DNA of 64,000 bases from Bacteroides faecis MAJ27 (GCF_900106755.1 NZ_FNNN01000023.1:1-64000), one strand, 5' to 3'; numbered from the stretch's first letter, positions 53,227-62,552 are shown. Notes: a model not told the origin generated them from the sequence alone. Program-made: numbers and translations.

Positions 53227-53234
53227 CAAATTTA
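53227..53234 (-). promoter_or_regulatory. possible -7 box of rusR
   Basis: Minus-strand TAAATTTG matches TAnnTTTG at a suitable distance from the ATG at 53185. A TTTG about 20 bases further upstream is lacking. Confidence 0.35.
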
Positions 53235-53529
53235 GCATTCTGACACTTTGTATTTTCTGTGGCTCTTTGCTGCTTGTATTTGTGGGAAGAAGCCGGACTT
53301 GTTCTGAAAATTACAGGGAATTCTCATTTTCATAAATCAGAAAGATGTGTTATGGTGTGATTGGGCGTTTTTTTTGATGAGTGAAAATGTGGATTATGGT
53401 TGTTTATGTTGTGATATATGAAATATACTATACGTTTTGTTCTTTTTGAAATGTCGAACATTGAACTCCATTTAGCTAATTATTTCTGTTTTCTTGATGT
53501 TTTTAGCAAGTGTTTTGGCTTGTTGGATT

Positions 53530-53590
53530 GTTCCTTTTAAAGGAACGGTCTGTTGGTTTAAAAGCAACACTTCGTTGGTTTAAAAGGAAC
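53530..53590. repeat. three 17-bp palindrome-like elements at exact 22-bp period
   Basis: The copies are GTTCCTTTTAAAGGAAC (53530-53546), GTTGGTTTAAAAGCAAC (53552-53568) and GTTGGTTTAAAAGGAAC (53574-53590). Copy 1 is a palindrome with one central base; copies 2 and 3 keep the GTT...AAC ends and the TTTaAAA core. The spacing is two helical turns, as expected for proteins bound side by side on one face. The target and binder are unknown. Confidence 0.7.
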
Positions 53591-53985
53591 GTATGATTTA
53601 GTGTAAACATCCGGTTGTTTATTTCTAAATATGAGGTTGTTTTTCTCAGATTATACGATCTTTTTTGTATAAGTATTCGTTGATGTGAATAAATACTTGC
53701 TTGTTTTGTATAATATTACAGTGTATTCTGAATATGTTTCCTATTTATACCTTTATTAAAAGATTATCTGTTATCGAATTGGATAATAAATTGTCTTTTT
53801 GTTATTCAATATATGAAATTGTGTGCATACCGTTAATTCTAGTGGTGTGAAAAATCACCAAAATTGTATTTGAGAGAATAATATTAAGAATATGTTGATA
53901 GTTTATTTGAAAATAATATTCATTTTAGATGGTTTTTTATAAGAAAAGCTATACCTTCGATGTACTTTTTAATATTAAAGATGAA

Positions 53986-54789
53986 ATGTTGGATTTAAAG
54001 CAACTTACAGTTGAAGTATGCCGCATAGCTACCGAGGCCGGGCATTTTCTGAAAGAAGAGCGTAAAAAATTCCATCGTGAACGTGTGATAGAGAAGCACG
54101 CGCACGATTATGTATCTTATGTTGATAAGGAATCTGAGGTACGACTGGTCAAAGCTCTCTCTGCCTTGTTGCCCGAGGCTGGGTTTATTACGGAAGAAGG
54201 TTCTGCCACCTATCAGAACGAATCCTATTGTTGGGTAATTGATCCATTGGATGGGACGACGAATTATATTCACGATGAGGCTCCTTATTGTGTATGTATT
54301 GCTTTGCGCAGTCAGACAGAATTGTTAATAGGAGTCGTTTATGAAGTTTGCCGGGATGAATGTTTCTATGCATGGAAAGGCGGAAAGGCCTTTATGAATG
54401 GCGAGGAAATTCATGTTTCGGATGTAAGTCAGGCGCAAGATGCTTTTGTTATAACTGAGCTTCCTTACAACTATCAGCAATATAAACAAACTGCTCTCCA
54501 TTTGATCGACCGATTGTATGGAGTCGTTGGAGGAATCCGTATGAATGGTTCGGCTGCGGCTGCTATCTGCTATGTAGCTGCCGGACGTTTTGATGCCTGG
54601 GCAGAAGCTTTTCTCGGAAAATGGGATTATTCGGCAGCTGCGTTGATTGTGCTGGAAGCCGGTGGGCGGGTAACCGATTTCTATGGTGACGATCATTTTA
54701 TAGAAGGACACCATATCATAGCGACTAACGGACATTTACATCCTTTGTTCGAGAAACTCTTGTCAGAAGTTCCTCCATTGAATATGTAG
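53986..54789 (+). CDS. inositol monophosphatase family protein
   Basis: I choose the ATG of MLDLKQLTVE (267 residues), the usual start position for the family; an in-frame ATG 57 bases upstream would add a non-conserved leader. Metal-site motifs are present: Glu70-Glu71 in ITEEGS, DPLDGTTN at 86-93 (Asp86, Asp89) and WDYSAAALIVLEAGG near the C-terminus. Members hydrolyse inositol phosphates, 3'-phosphoadenosine phosphate or similar sugar phosphates; subfamily not decided. Cytoplasmic. comF follows after 33 bases, a probable operon. Confidence 0.88.
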   Translation: MLDLKQLTVEVCRIATEAGHFLKEERKKFHRERVIEKHAHDYVSYVDKESEVRLVKALSALLPEAGFITEEGSATYQNESYCWVIDPLDGTTNYIHDEAPYCVCIALRSQTELLIGVVYEVCRDECFYAWKGGKAFMNGEEIHVSDVSQAQDAFVITELPYNYQQYKQTALHLIDRLYGVVGGIRMNGSAAAAICYVAAGRFDAWAEAFLGKWDYSAAALIVLEAGGRVTDFYGDDHFIEGHHIIATNGHLHPLFEKLLSEVPPLNM

Positions 54790-54822
54790 GACTTCCTTGT
54801 TCTCTTATAAATAACTGATATT

Positions 54823-55530
54823 ATGAAACACACATTACTCATTAAAGATTGGCTTTATTCTTTCTTGTTTCTTCTATTCCCACGTTGTTGCGTCGTTTGT
54901 GGCAGATCGTTGGTGAAAGGGGAGGAGTGTATTTGTACCCTGTGCAATTTGAATTTACCGCGTACAAATTACCATCTTCGAGAAGATAATCCGGTAGAAC
55001 GCCTTTTCTGGGGAAGAATTCCTTTAGGGCATGCTACTTCTTTTTTCTTTTATCGTAAAGGGAGTGACTTTCGCCAGATTCTCCATCAGCTTAAATACGG
55101 AGGACGAAAAGGAATCGGTGCCATTATGGGACGATACATGGCGTCCGAACTGCTTGCATCCGGGTTCTTTCAGGGAATTGATGTGATTATTCCTGTCCCC
55201 CTGCATAAGAAAAAGCAGCAGATTCGTGGCTACAACCAAAGTGAATGGATTGCACGGGGAATTACCGCTGTAACGGGAATCCCTGTAGACACAGAAATGA
55301 TCGTACGCAGAAAAAACACGGAAACACAGACTCACAAGTCAGTCTTTGAACGCTGGGAAAACGTGGATGGTATTTTTGAATTGCACCATGTTGGTGCATT
55401 AGCCGGAAAACATATTCTGCTTGTGGACGATGTGTTGACTACAGGAGCCACCACTGCAGCTTGTGCTGCCTGTCTGGCAGAGATTGAGGGAATACATATT
55501 AGCATATTAACTTTGGCAATTGCCGAATAA
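54823..55530 (+). CDS. comF: ComF family phosphoribosyltransferase-like protein
   Basis: A 235-residue protein with an N-terminal zinc-finger-like cluster (Cys22, Cys23, Cys26, Cys36, Cys38, Cys41) and a C-terminal type I phosphoribosyltransferase domain with the PRPP loop ILLVDDVLTTGATT. The internal RGYNQSEWIARG block is typical of ComF. In naturally competent bacteria ComF helps DNA uptake; here it may instead act in DNA or nucleotide metabolism. Length fits the family. Confidence 0.9.
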   Translation: MKHTLLIKDWLYSFLFLLFPRCCVVCGRSLVKGEECICTLCNLNLPRTNYHLREDNPVERLFWGRIPLGHATSFFFYRKGSDFRQILHQLKYGGRKGIGAIMGRYMASELLASGFFQGIDVIIPVPLHKKKQQIRGYNQSEWIARGITAVTGIPVDTEMIVRRKNTETQTHKSVFERWENVDGIFELHHVGALAGKHILLVDDVLTTGATTAACAACLAEIEGIHISILTLAIAE

Positions 55531-55596
55531 ACTAATATTATAGTCAGTCAAAATTTGAAGAAAGTATTATTAACGACATAAAACAAAATTGAGACC

Positions 55597-57543
55597 ATGA
55601 AAAGACATCTATCATTATTAATGATCTTGTGCTGGGGGATATTGTTACATGCCCAGACGGAATCAGAATTATCCTCTCCTAATGGAGAAATTAAAGTGAC
55701 ACTGAATATTACAGATAAAATCTATTATAGCATTGCCTATGATGGGGATGTATTATTGAAAGATAATTCTCTTCAATTGGCATTGAAGGACGAAGTGCTG
55801 GGACAGAATCCCAGATTACGTCGTCGGAAATATGTAAGTGTGGATGAGCAGCTGACTCCCGTTATGCCTCTTAAATTTTCGACGGTTACTAATCAGTATA
55901 ATCAACTGACATTGACATTTAAAAATTATTCGGTTGAGTTTCGTGCGTATGATGATGGGGTTGCTTATCGGTTTGTGACTTCTCGGAAAGGTGAAGTGGA
56001 AGTTTTGGGTGAAGAGTTTGCAGTTAACTTCCCGGATGACTATTTACTCCATTTGCAGCAACCGGGTGGTTTTAAGACCTCATACGAAGAACCTTATACA
56101 CATGTCTTCAGTAATGAATGGAAACCTTCGGATAAAATGTCTGTTTTACCGGTTTTAATAGATACACGTAAGCAATATAAAATATTAATCAGCGAATCTG
56201 ACTTGACTGACTATCCTTGTATGTTCTTGAAAGGAACCGGTGATAATGGAATAGTCTCTACTTTTCCTAAAGCTCCACTTGCTTTTGGTGAAGACGGTGA
56301 CCGTAGCCTGAAGATAACTCAAGAGGCGGATTATATCGCTAAAACATCAGGGGCAAGAAATTATCCTTGGCGTTATTTCGTGTTGACAAAAGATGATCGC
56401 CAACTTTTGGAGAACACGATGACTTATAAACTGGCCGGTAAGAATCAACTTCAGGATGTATCATGGATCAAGCCGGGACAAGTAAGCTGGGAATGGTGGA
56501 ATGATGCTTCTCCTTACGGGCCGGATGTGAATTTTGTATCCGGATATAATCTGGAAACCTACAAATACTATATTGACTTTGCCTCTAAATTTGGTATACC
56601 TTATATTATAATGGACGAGGGCTGGGCTAAAAGTACACGTGATCCTTATACTCCAAATCCGAAAGTGGACCTGCATGAACTGATCCGTTATGGTAAAGAA
56701 AAGAATGTCGGCATTGTTCTTTGGCTGACATGGCTGACGGTTGAAAATAACTTCGATTTATTCAAAACGTTCAATGAGTGGGGAATAAAAGGAGTTAAGA
56801 TTGATTTTATGGACAGAAGTGACCAATGGATGGTCAATTACTACGAACGTGTGGCGAAAGAAGCTGCCAAACATCATTTGTTTGTCGATTTTCATGGTTC
56901 TTTCAAACCGGCAGGTTTGGAATATAAGTATCCGAACATACTTTCTTATGAAGGTGTCAGAGGTATGGAGCAGATGGGCGGATGTTATCCGGATAATAGC
57001 ATTTATTTGCCATTTATGCGCAATGCTGTCGGACCGATGGATTATACTCCCGGGGCGATGATAAGCATGCAGCCTAATGTATATAGGGCTGAACGCCCCA
57101 ATTCCGCAAGTATCGGAACCCGTGCTTACCAGTTGGCGCTTTTTGTCATTTTTGAAAGCGGTTTGCAGATGTTGGCAGATAATCCGACTCTTTATTATCG
57201 GAACGAAGATTGTACTCGTTTCATTACGAGTGTTCCTGTCACTTGGGATGAAACGGTGGCTTTGGAAGCGAAGGCCGGTGAATATGCCATTATTGCTAAA
57301 CGGAAAGGAGATAAATGGTTTATCGGTGGTATGACCAACAACGGGCAAACAGAGCGGGAATTCGCCGTGAAATTGGACTTTCTGAAGAAGGACCGTGCTT
57401 ATCAAATGACATCTTTTGAAGATGGTATCAATGCAGGGCGTCAGGCAATGGACTACCGCTGTAAGTCTTCACAAGTGAAAAATGGAGATGTGCTGACTGT
57501 TAAAATGGTGAGGAATGGGGGCTTTGCTGCCGTGATTGAATAA
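55597..57543 (+). CDS. GH97 family glycoside hydrolase, probably retaining alpha-galactosidase type
   Basis: A 648-residue protein with a signal peptide (ending LLHAQ). The N-terminal beta-sandwich (about 25-280) is followed by the TIM barrel with MDEGWA, GVKIDFMDRSDQ (Asp403), DFHGSFKPAG and SYEGVRGMEQ (Glu452). As I recall, retaining GH97 enzymes use the KxDFMD Asp as nucleophile while SusB-type inverting alpha-glucosidases have Gly there, so I infer the retaining group, often alpha-galactosidases. It is probably periplasmic. It stands alone, outside any PUL, 66 bases after comF. Confidence 0.85.
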   Translation: MKRHLSLLMILCWGILLHAQTESELSSPNGEIKVTLNITDKIYYSIAYDGDVLLKDNSLQLALKDEVLGQNPRLRRRKYVSVDEQLTPVMPLKFSTVTNQYNQLTLTFKNYSVEFRAYDDGVAYRFVTSRKGEVEVLGEEFAVNFPDDYLLHLQQPGGFKTSYEEPYTHVFSNEWKPSDKMSVLPVLIDTRKQYKILISESDLTDYPCMFLKGTGDNGIVSTFPKAPLAFGEDGDRSLKITQEADYIAKTSGARNYPWRYFVLTKDDRQLLENTMTYKLAGKNQLQDVSWIKPGQVSWEWWNDASPYGPDVNFVSGYNLETYKYYIDFASKFGIPYIIMDEGWAKSTRDPYTPNPKVDLHELIRYGKEKNVGIVLWLTWLTVENNFDLFKTFNEWGIKGVKIDFMDRSDQWMVNYYERVAKEAAKHHLFVDFHGSFKPAGLEYKYPNILSYEGVRGMEQMGGCYPDNSIYLPFMRNAVGPMDYTPGAMISMQPNVYRAERPNSASIGTRAYQLALFVIFESGLQMLADNPTLYYRNEDCTRFITSVPVTWDETVALEAKAGEYAIIAKRKGDKWFIGGMTNNGQTEREFAVKLDFLKKDRAYQMTSFEDGINAGRQAMDYRCKSSQVKNGDVLTVKMVRNGGFAAVIE

Positions 57544-57568
57544 GATAGGTGGATATTGTATTTGAAAT

Positions 57569-57605
57569 AAAAAGGATGTTCTTGCAAATAAGAGCATCCT
57601 TTTTA
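57569..57605. terminator. bidirectional terminator after GH97
   Basis: AAAAAGGATGTTCTT pairs with AAGAGCATCCTTTTT around a short loop, with one G-T pair. It serves the GH97 gene on the plus strand. Confidence 0.8.
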
Positions 57606-57692
57606 AATATCACATTATGAATTTTTCTTCTATTTGCTTCTTTTAAAACAGTGAAAGGGTTTACTAGATTAGCATCTTGCTTTAATTAGATA

Positions 57693-57737
57693 GAGCAAAA
57701 AAAGAGACATATCTTTCGATACACCTCTTTTTTGCTC
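57693..57737 (-). terminator. terminator of the tRNA-Asn transcript
   Basis: GAGCAAAAAAAGAG at 57693-57706 is complementary to CTCTTTTTTGCTC at 57725-57737. On the minus strand the stem ends in a T run, directly after the 3' end of the second tRNA. Confidence 0.75.
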
Positions 57738-57808
57738 TTCCTCTTGGACTTGAACCAAGGACCCTCTGATTAACAGTCAGATGCTCTAACCGACTGAGCT
57801 AAGGAAGA
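57735..57808 (-). tRNA. tRNA-Asn (GTT)
   Basis: A 74-base cloverleaf on the minus strand: acceptor TCTTCCT/AGGAAGA, D stem GCTC/GAGC, anticodon loop CTGTTAA (GTT), T stem CTTGG/CCAAG, discriminator G. CCA is not encoded. It has the same sequence as the copy at 57837. Confidence 0.96.
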
Positions 57809-57836
57809 ATGTTTGCAACTAAGATTTTCAACTTTG

Positions 57837-57910
57837 CTCTTCCTCTTGGACTTGAACCAAGGACCCTCTGATTAACAGTCAGATGCTCTAACCGACTGAG
57901 CTAAGGAAGA
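57837..57910 (-). tRNA. tRNA-Asn (GTT)
   Basis: This tRNA is identical in sequence to the one at 57735-57808 and separated from it by 28 bases; it is the first in the transcript. CCA is not encoded. Confidence 0.96.
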
Positions 57911-57931
57911 ATGTTTTTCTCAATTGCGATG

Positions 57932-57962
57932 CAAAAGTAGTAGGTTTTTTTGAAATATGCAA
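57932..57962 (-). promoter_or_regulatory. promoter of the tRNA-Asn pair
   Basis: Minus-strand TACTTTTG at 57932-57939 (-7) and TTG at 57960-57962 (-33) with 20 bases between, a good consensus match, 21 bases upstream of the first tRNA. It abuts the divergent promoter of the PfkB kinase. Confidence 0.65.
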
Positions 57963-57970
57963 TATCTTTG
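57963..57970 (+). promoter_or_regulatory. -7 box of the PfkB kinase gene
   Basis: TATCTTTG on the plus strand, 17 bases before the ATG at 57988, giving a very short leader. A -33 TTTG at the usual distance is not clear (the nearest, at 57949, is only 10 bases away). Confidence 0.55.
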
Positions 57971-57987
57971 CAAAAAAAATATCGAGA

Positions 57988-58977
57988 ATGGACAAAATAA
58001 TAGGATTGGGCAACGCCCTGGTAGACGTACTTGCAACCCTGGAAGATGATATGCTCTTGGACGAGATGGGACTGCCTAAGGGAAGCATGCAACTCATCGA
58101 TGATGCTAAGTTACAGCAGATTAACGCAAAATTTTCACAGATGAAAACGCATCTTGCAACAGGTGGATCGGCAGGAAATGCCATACTTGGACTCGCTTGT
58201 CTGGGTGCCGGAACCGGCTTTATCGGAAAAGTGGGAAATGATCATTATGGCGATTTTTTTCGGAAAAATCTGCAGAAAAATAATATTGAAGACAAATTAT
58301 TGACCTCCGAACATCTTCCTTCGGGAGTGGCATCCACTTTTATTTCTTCAGATGGAGAGCGTACTTTTGGCACTTACTTGGGAGCAGCTGCTTCTTTGAA
58401 AGCTGAAGATCTGACATTGGAAATGTTCAAAGGTTATGCATATCTATTTATAGAGGGCTATTTGGTTCAAGATCACGAAATGATTCTTCATGCCATTGAG
58501 CTGGCCAAGGAAGCGGGACTGCAAATTTGTCTCGACATGGCAAGTTACAATATTGTGGCGAATGATCTGGAATTCTTTTCCTTATTAATAAATAAGTATG
58601 TCGATATCGTTTTTGCAAACGAGGAAGAAGCGAAAGCGTTTACTGGTGAAGAACCGGAAGAAGCATTGAGAGCGATTGCCAAGAAATGTAGCATTGCTAT
58701 TGTGAAAGTAGGAGCAAATGGATCTTATATTCGTAAAGGCACCGAAGAAATAAAAGTGTCGGCTATTCCGGTTGAGAAAGTAAGGGATACGACCGGTGCA
58801 GGCGATTATTTTGCTTCCGGATTTTTGTATGGTCTGACGTGTGGATACTCGCTTGAGAAATGTGCAAAAATAGGTTCTATTCTCTCGGGAAATGTTATTC
58901 AGGTGATTGGAACAACAATCTCTCCGGAGCGCTGGGATGAAATTAAGTTAAATATTAACAAGGTTCTGGCGGAATAA
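57988..58977 (+). CDS. PfkB family carbohydrate/nucleoside kinase (adenosine-kinase-like)
   Basis: A 329-residue kinase. The N-terminal IIGLGNALVDVLA, the ATGGSAGNAILGLACLGAG block and the C-terminal RDTTGAGDYFASGFLYG (anion hole GAGD 270-273, catalytic Asp273) are family hallmarks. The GGSAxN form and overall length are closer to adenosine kinases and uncharacterised PfkB members than to ribokinase. Cytoplasmic. It lies 44 bases upstream of the S41 protease gene and is probably co-transcribed. The substrate is not determined. Confidence 0.87.
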   Translation: MDKIIGLGNALVDVLATLEDDMLLDEMGLPKGSMQLIDDAKLQQINAKFSQMKTHLATGGSAGNAILGLACLGAGTGFIGKVGNDHYGDFFRKNLQKNNIEDKLLTSEHLPSGVASTFISSDGERTFGTYLGAAASLKAEDLTLEMFKGYAYLFIEGYLVQDHEMILHAIELAKEAGLQICLDMASYNIVANDLEFFSLLINKYVDIVFANEEEAKAFTGEEPEEALRAIAKKCSIAIVKVGANGSYIRKGTEEIKVSAIPVEKVRDTTGAGDYFASGFLYGLTCGYSLEKCAKIGSILSGNVIQVIGTTISPERWDEIKLNINKVLAE

Positions 58978-59021
58978 CCAAGGTTTGAGTTACTTTTACG
59001 TCTCAATTTAATGAAAGATAT

Positions 59022-60719
59022 ATGAAAAAATTGCTGAATAGGCGGATAGCTCTTGTGGGAGTGGTTGTAATAGCTACGGTAGCTTTCTTTAGTTTTAAGA
59101 GTGGAGACGACCGCAATTTCCAGATAGCCAAGAATCTGGATACATTTAATGCGATTGTGAAAGAACTGGATATGTTCTACGTGGATACCATTGATCCGAA
59201 TAAGACTATTCGTGAAGGGATTGACAATATGCTTTTCTCGCTGGACCCTTATACAGAATATTACCCGGAGGAAGATCAGAGCGAACTGGAACAGATGGTG
59301 AAAGGAAGCTTTGGAGGTATTGGCTCCCTCATTACTTATAATACGAAGTTGAAACGCTCTATGATTGCCGAACCGTTCGAAGGGACTCCGGCAGCCAAAG
59401 CTGGACTGAAAGCGGGAGATATCTTGATGGAAATAGACGGAAAAGATCTTGCCGGAAAGAATAACTCAGAGGTTAGCCAGATGTTGCGCGGACAAGCGGG
59501 TACAAGTTTTAAACTGAAAATAGAGCGTCCTAATGAGAAAGGTGGTCAGACACCGATGGAGTTCACCATTGTGCGTGAGTCTATTCAGACACCTGCCATT
59601 CCATATGCTGCTGTGATGGATAACAAGGTGGGATATATCAGTCTGAGCACATTCTCCGGTAATCCTTCCAAAGATTTTAAGAAGGCATTGCTGGATCTGA
59701 AGAAACAAGGAGCTACTTCTTTGGTTATCGACCTTCGTAATAATGGTGGTGGTCTGCTGGATGAAGCAGTTGAAATAGCTAATTATTTTCTGCCCCGTGG
59801 AAAAGTGATTGTAACGACCAAAGGAAAGACCAAACAGGCAAGCAATACCTACAAGACCCTGCGTGAACCGTTGGATTTGGATATTCCGATTGCTGTATTG
59901 GTAAACAGTGGTACGGCTTCTGCTTCTGAAATCCTATCGGGTTCTTTGCAAGATTTGGATCGTGCTGTTATCATTGGTAATCGTACATTTGGAAAAGGGC
60001 TTGTTCAGGTTCCTCGTTCTCTGCCATATGGAGGAATGATGAAAGTAACTACTTCCAAATATTATATCCCAAGCGGACGCTGTGTGCAGGCGATTGACTA
60101 TAAACATCGGAATGAAGATGGAAGTGTGGGAACCATTCCAGATAGCCTGACCAAGGTGTTTTATACGGCTGCCGGTCGTGAAGTGCGTGATGGAGGTGGT
60201 GTGATGCCTGATATTACTGTCAAGCAGGAGAAACTACCGAATATCCTGTTCTATCTGGTACGTGATAATCTGATTTTTGATTATGCTACTCAATACTGTT
60301 TGAAGCACCCTACTGTTGCTGCTCCTGAAAAATTTGTAGTGACGGATGCTGATTATAATGATTTCAAGGCATTAGTGAAAAAAGCAGACTTCAAATATGA
60401 TCAGCAAAGTGAGAAGATTTTGAAAACATTGAAAGAGGCTGCTGAGTTTGAAGGCTACATGACAGATGCTGCTGAAGAGTTTAAAGCTCTGGAAAAGAAG
60501 TTGAACCATAACCTCGACCGTGATTTGGACTATTTCTCTAAGGATATCAAGAGAATGATTGCTAATGAAATAATCAAGCGTTATTATTATCAGAGAGGTG
60601 GTATTATTGAGCAGCTGAAAGACGATGATGATTTGCAGGAAGCGATAAAGATACTGAATGATCCTGCGAAATATAAAGAAATGCTAAGTGTGTCGGTGGC
60701 GAAAGAAGAAAAGAAGTAA
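59022..60719 (+). CDS. S41 family C-terminal processing peptidase (CtpA/Prc-like)
   Basis: A 565-residue protease with an N-terminal membrane segment (about 9-25). A PDZ domain spans about 90-175 (GSFGGIGSLI, AGLKAGDILMEIDG), followed by the S41 core: DLRNNGGGLLDEAV, NSGTASASEI with nucleophile Ser300, and FGKGLVQ with general base Lys325, exactly 25 residues later as in other family members. The C-terminal ~190 residues are helical. It faces the periplasm and trims or degrades envelope proteins from their C-termini. Confidence 0.93.
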   Translation: MKKLLNRRIALVGVVVIATVAFFSFKSGDDRNFQIAKNLDTFNAIVKELDMFYVDTIDPNKTIREGIDNMLFSLDPYTEYYPEEDQSELEQMVKGSFGGIGSLITYNTKLKRSMIAEPFEGTPAAKAGLKAGDILMEIDGKDLAGKNNSEVSQMLRGQAGTSFKLKIERPNEKGGQTPMEFTIVRESIQTPAIPYAAVMDNKVGYISLSTFSGNPSKDFKKALLDLKKQGATSLVIDLRNNGGGLLDEAVEIANYFLPRGKVIVTTKGKTKQASNTYKTLREPLDLDIPIAVLVNSGTASASEILSGSLQDLDRAVIIGNRTFGKGLVQVPRSLPYGGMMKVTTSKYYIPSGRCVQAIDYKHRNEDGSVGTIPDSLTKVFYTAAGREVRDGGGVMPDITVKQEKLPNILFYLVRDNLIFDYATQYCLKHPTVAAPEKFVVTDADYNDFKALVKKADFKYDQQSEKILKTLKEAAEFEGYMTDAAEEFKALEKKLNHNLDRDLDYFSKDIKRMIANEIIKRYYYQRGGIIEQLKDDDDLQEAIKILNDPAKYKEMLSVSVAKEEKK

Positions 60720-60739
60720 CGATCATTTTTTGATAAATA

Positions 60740-60780
60740 CAGAAAGCGGTGAGTATCTTTACAATATTCACCGCTTTCTG
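60740..60780. terminator. bidirectional terminator between convergent genes
   Basis: CAGAAAGCGGTGA at 60740-60752 pairs perfectly with TCACCGCTTTCTG at 60768-60780. It serves the protease gene (plus) and the histidine kinase gene (minus). Confidence 0.85.
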
Positions 60781-60796
60781 TAACATATATACGTAT

Positions 60797-62368
60797 TTAC
60801 TGGTTGGCTAACGGAAATGTGAAATAGAAGGTTGTGCCTTCGTTTTCTTTTGAATATACCCGGATGTGTCCACCCATCCTTTCTACCAATATCTTACAGA
60901 GTGTGAGTCCCAGTCCGGTACCTTGGGCGAAGTCGTCCACTTTGCCAAAACGCTGGAAAATGGTAGCAGCTCTTTCTGCCGGAATGCCGATGCCGGTATC
61001 TTTCACATAAAATTCTACAAAACTCTCTTTATTGAGAAAACCGAAATGGATTTCTCCTTTCGGGGTAAATTTAACGGCATTGCTAAGCAGGTTGCTTATG
61101 ATTTGTATCGTTCGGTTCCAGTCAGCGGATATGAATGTGTTGGCATCTCCTCCATCCAGAATCAGTTGTACGCCTGTTTGGGCTTTATGGACATATTGTT
61201 GTTCTAATTGCAGACAGATGTCCAGTATTTTGATGGGCTGAATATTGAATTTAAGAGAGCCGGCTTCCAGGCTGGATAAATCGAGAATATCGTTAAAAAG
61301 ATTCAGCAGCATATCTGAATTTCTTTCAATGATTTCAGCATACTGCATCTTTTCATTTTCGTTGTTTGTGCTGGATATCAATTTAGAGAATCCTACAATC
61401 GCATTCAGTGGTGTACGAATTTCGTGACTCATGTTTGCCAGGAAAGCCGATTTTAACCGGTCTGCTTCTTCGGCCTTGATACGGGCTGCGTCCAGTGCTT
61501 TCTCCGTTTTCTTAATTTCTGTGATGTCCCACGAGATACCGATAATATAGGGATGTCCGTTATTGGAAGGTACAAGGCGTTTCATGGTGGTTATTGTACG
61601 GATTTCTCCGGTAGCGGTCATGTATTCTTCAAAATAATCCAGTTTCCCTTCTTTAAGTACCTTCATATCGTCAAGGTGGAATTTCTCCATATCTTCCGTC
61701 CGTTTAAAAATCTCAAAATCATTTCTGCCGATAGCTTTCTCGATGGGGATTCCGGAGTAGTCGGCAAAAGTTTTATTCCAGTATAAGTATCTGAAATCAT
61801 TTCCGGAATCTTTGACGAACAGATATACGGGAACATTATTCACGATGGCTTGCATTAGTGAGTTGAGCCGCATAATCTCATTTTGTTGTTCGGCATTGGT
61901 TTGCTCTGTTTCCCAGAGTTGCGAAACATCACGGCACATGCATAACAGGTATTCTTTGTCGAGCAGAGAAAGCCAGTGTTCGTAGTGATGTGATACGCCA
62001 TCCTGCATTAAGTCATGCCGGGCGATAGCACTATTTCCGGTGCTGAATACTTTTTCCATATTTCTGCGTATGTTGTTATACGCATCTTCCGGAAGAATAT
62101 CTTTTATATTGGATTGGGTGATACTGTCTGCTGTAGTGCCCTCTACGTGATTGGTGGATGGAGAGGATACCAGTTCCACAATGTTGGCATTACGGTCGAG
62201 AACAGTAAGCATATCAGGCAGATTGTCTAATATACGTTTGGAATATCTGTCTCGAAAACGTTCTTTTCTGCCAGAGGCTGATTCGGAGGAGAGTTGCTCT
62301 ACTTTTTTCTCGAGATTTTGTATAATTTCTAACAGCTCCGCTTTTGTCTTGTTGTTGTAATCCTCCAT
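60797..62368 (-). CDS. soluble PAS-domain sensor histidine kinase
   Basis: A 523-residue kinase with no signal peptide or membrane segment. A coiled coil (about 8-30) precedes a first PAS-like domain (about 45-150) and a second PAS (about 170-285, ending GISWDITEIKKTE). HisKA has the phospho-acceptor His315 in MSHEIRTPLN; the ATPase domain shows NLLSNAVKF, DTGIGIP and GTGLGLTL. It lacks a receiver domain and no response regulator gene is nearby, so it is an orphan kinase that senses a cytoplasmic signal through PAS. Confidence 0.92.
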   Translation of the reverse strand: MEDYNNKTKAELLEIIQNLEKKVEQLSSESASGRKERFRDRYSKRILDNLPDMLTVLDRNANIVELVSSPSTNHVEGTTADSITQSNIKDILPEDAYNNIRRNMEKVFSTGNSAIARHDLMQDGVSHHYEHWLSLLDKEYLLCMCRDVSQLWETEQTNAEQQNEIMRLNSLMQAIVNNVPVYLFVKDSGNDFRYLYWNKTFADYSGIPIEKAIGRNDFEIFKRTEDMEKFHLDDMKVLKEGKLDYFEEYMTATGEIRTITTMKRLVPSNNGHPYIIGISWDITEIKKTEKALDAARIKAEEADRLKSAFLANMSHEIRTPLNAIVGFSKLISSTNNENEKMQYAEIIERNSDMLLNLFNDILDLSSLEAGSLKFNIQPIKILDICLQLEQQYVHKAQTGVQLILDGGDANTFISADWNRTIQIISNLLSNAVKFTPKGEIHFGFLNKESFVEFYVKDTGIGIPAERAATIFQRFGKVDDFAQGTGLGLTLCKILVERMGGHIRVYSKENEGTTFYFTFPLANQ

Positions 62369-62420
62369 AGGGGATAAATAATAACAGTTTTATGGTTGTG
62401 AAAAATGCATTTTTATGTTG

Positions 62421-62428
62421 CAAATATA
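62421..62428 (-). promoter_or_regulatory. possible -7 box of the histidine kinase gene
   Basis: Minus-strand TATATTTG fits TAnnTTTG, 53 bases upstream of the ATG at 62368. No well-spaced -33 was found. Confidence 0.45.
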
Positions 62429-62491
62429 GAATAAAAATTCAAGAAACGACCGAACTCCCAAGTTATTATAATATAAAAAAGAAGGATAGCT

Positions 62492-62523
62492 TTTGTCCTA
62501 CTAATCAGAATGTTCTATCTTTG
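62492..62523 (+). promoter_or_regulatory. promoter of ahcY
   Basis: TTTG at 62492-62495 and TATCTTTG at 62516-62523 with exactly 20 bases between, a full match to the Bacteroides -33/-7 consensus. Confidence 0.8.
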
Positions 62524-62552
62524 CACCAATTATATTTTAAATGATTTACAAT

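Larger units (their letters stand above)
53186..53985. other. AT-rich non-coding region upstream of rusR
   Basis: About 800 bases without a credible gene on either strand, very rich in A and T. It holds the 22-bp-periodic palindrome array at 53530-53590 and presumably the promoters of rusR (minus) and the inositol-monophosphatase-like gene (plus). A minus-strand TAAATTTG at 53227-53234 fits TAnnTTTG and lies 42 bases from the rusR start, but no -33 is well placed. Confidence 0.6.

Noticed and set aside
53530..53590. Periodic repeats considered as a CRISPR array
   Set aside because: The units are 17 bases with 5-base gaps, there are only three, and there are no cas genes.
56758..57405. Minus-strand open frame of 215 residues inside the GH97 gene
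   Set aside because: The GH97 frame carries all catalytic blocks; the opposite frame is composition-driven.
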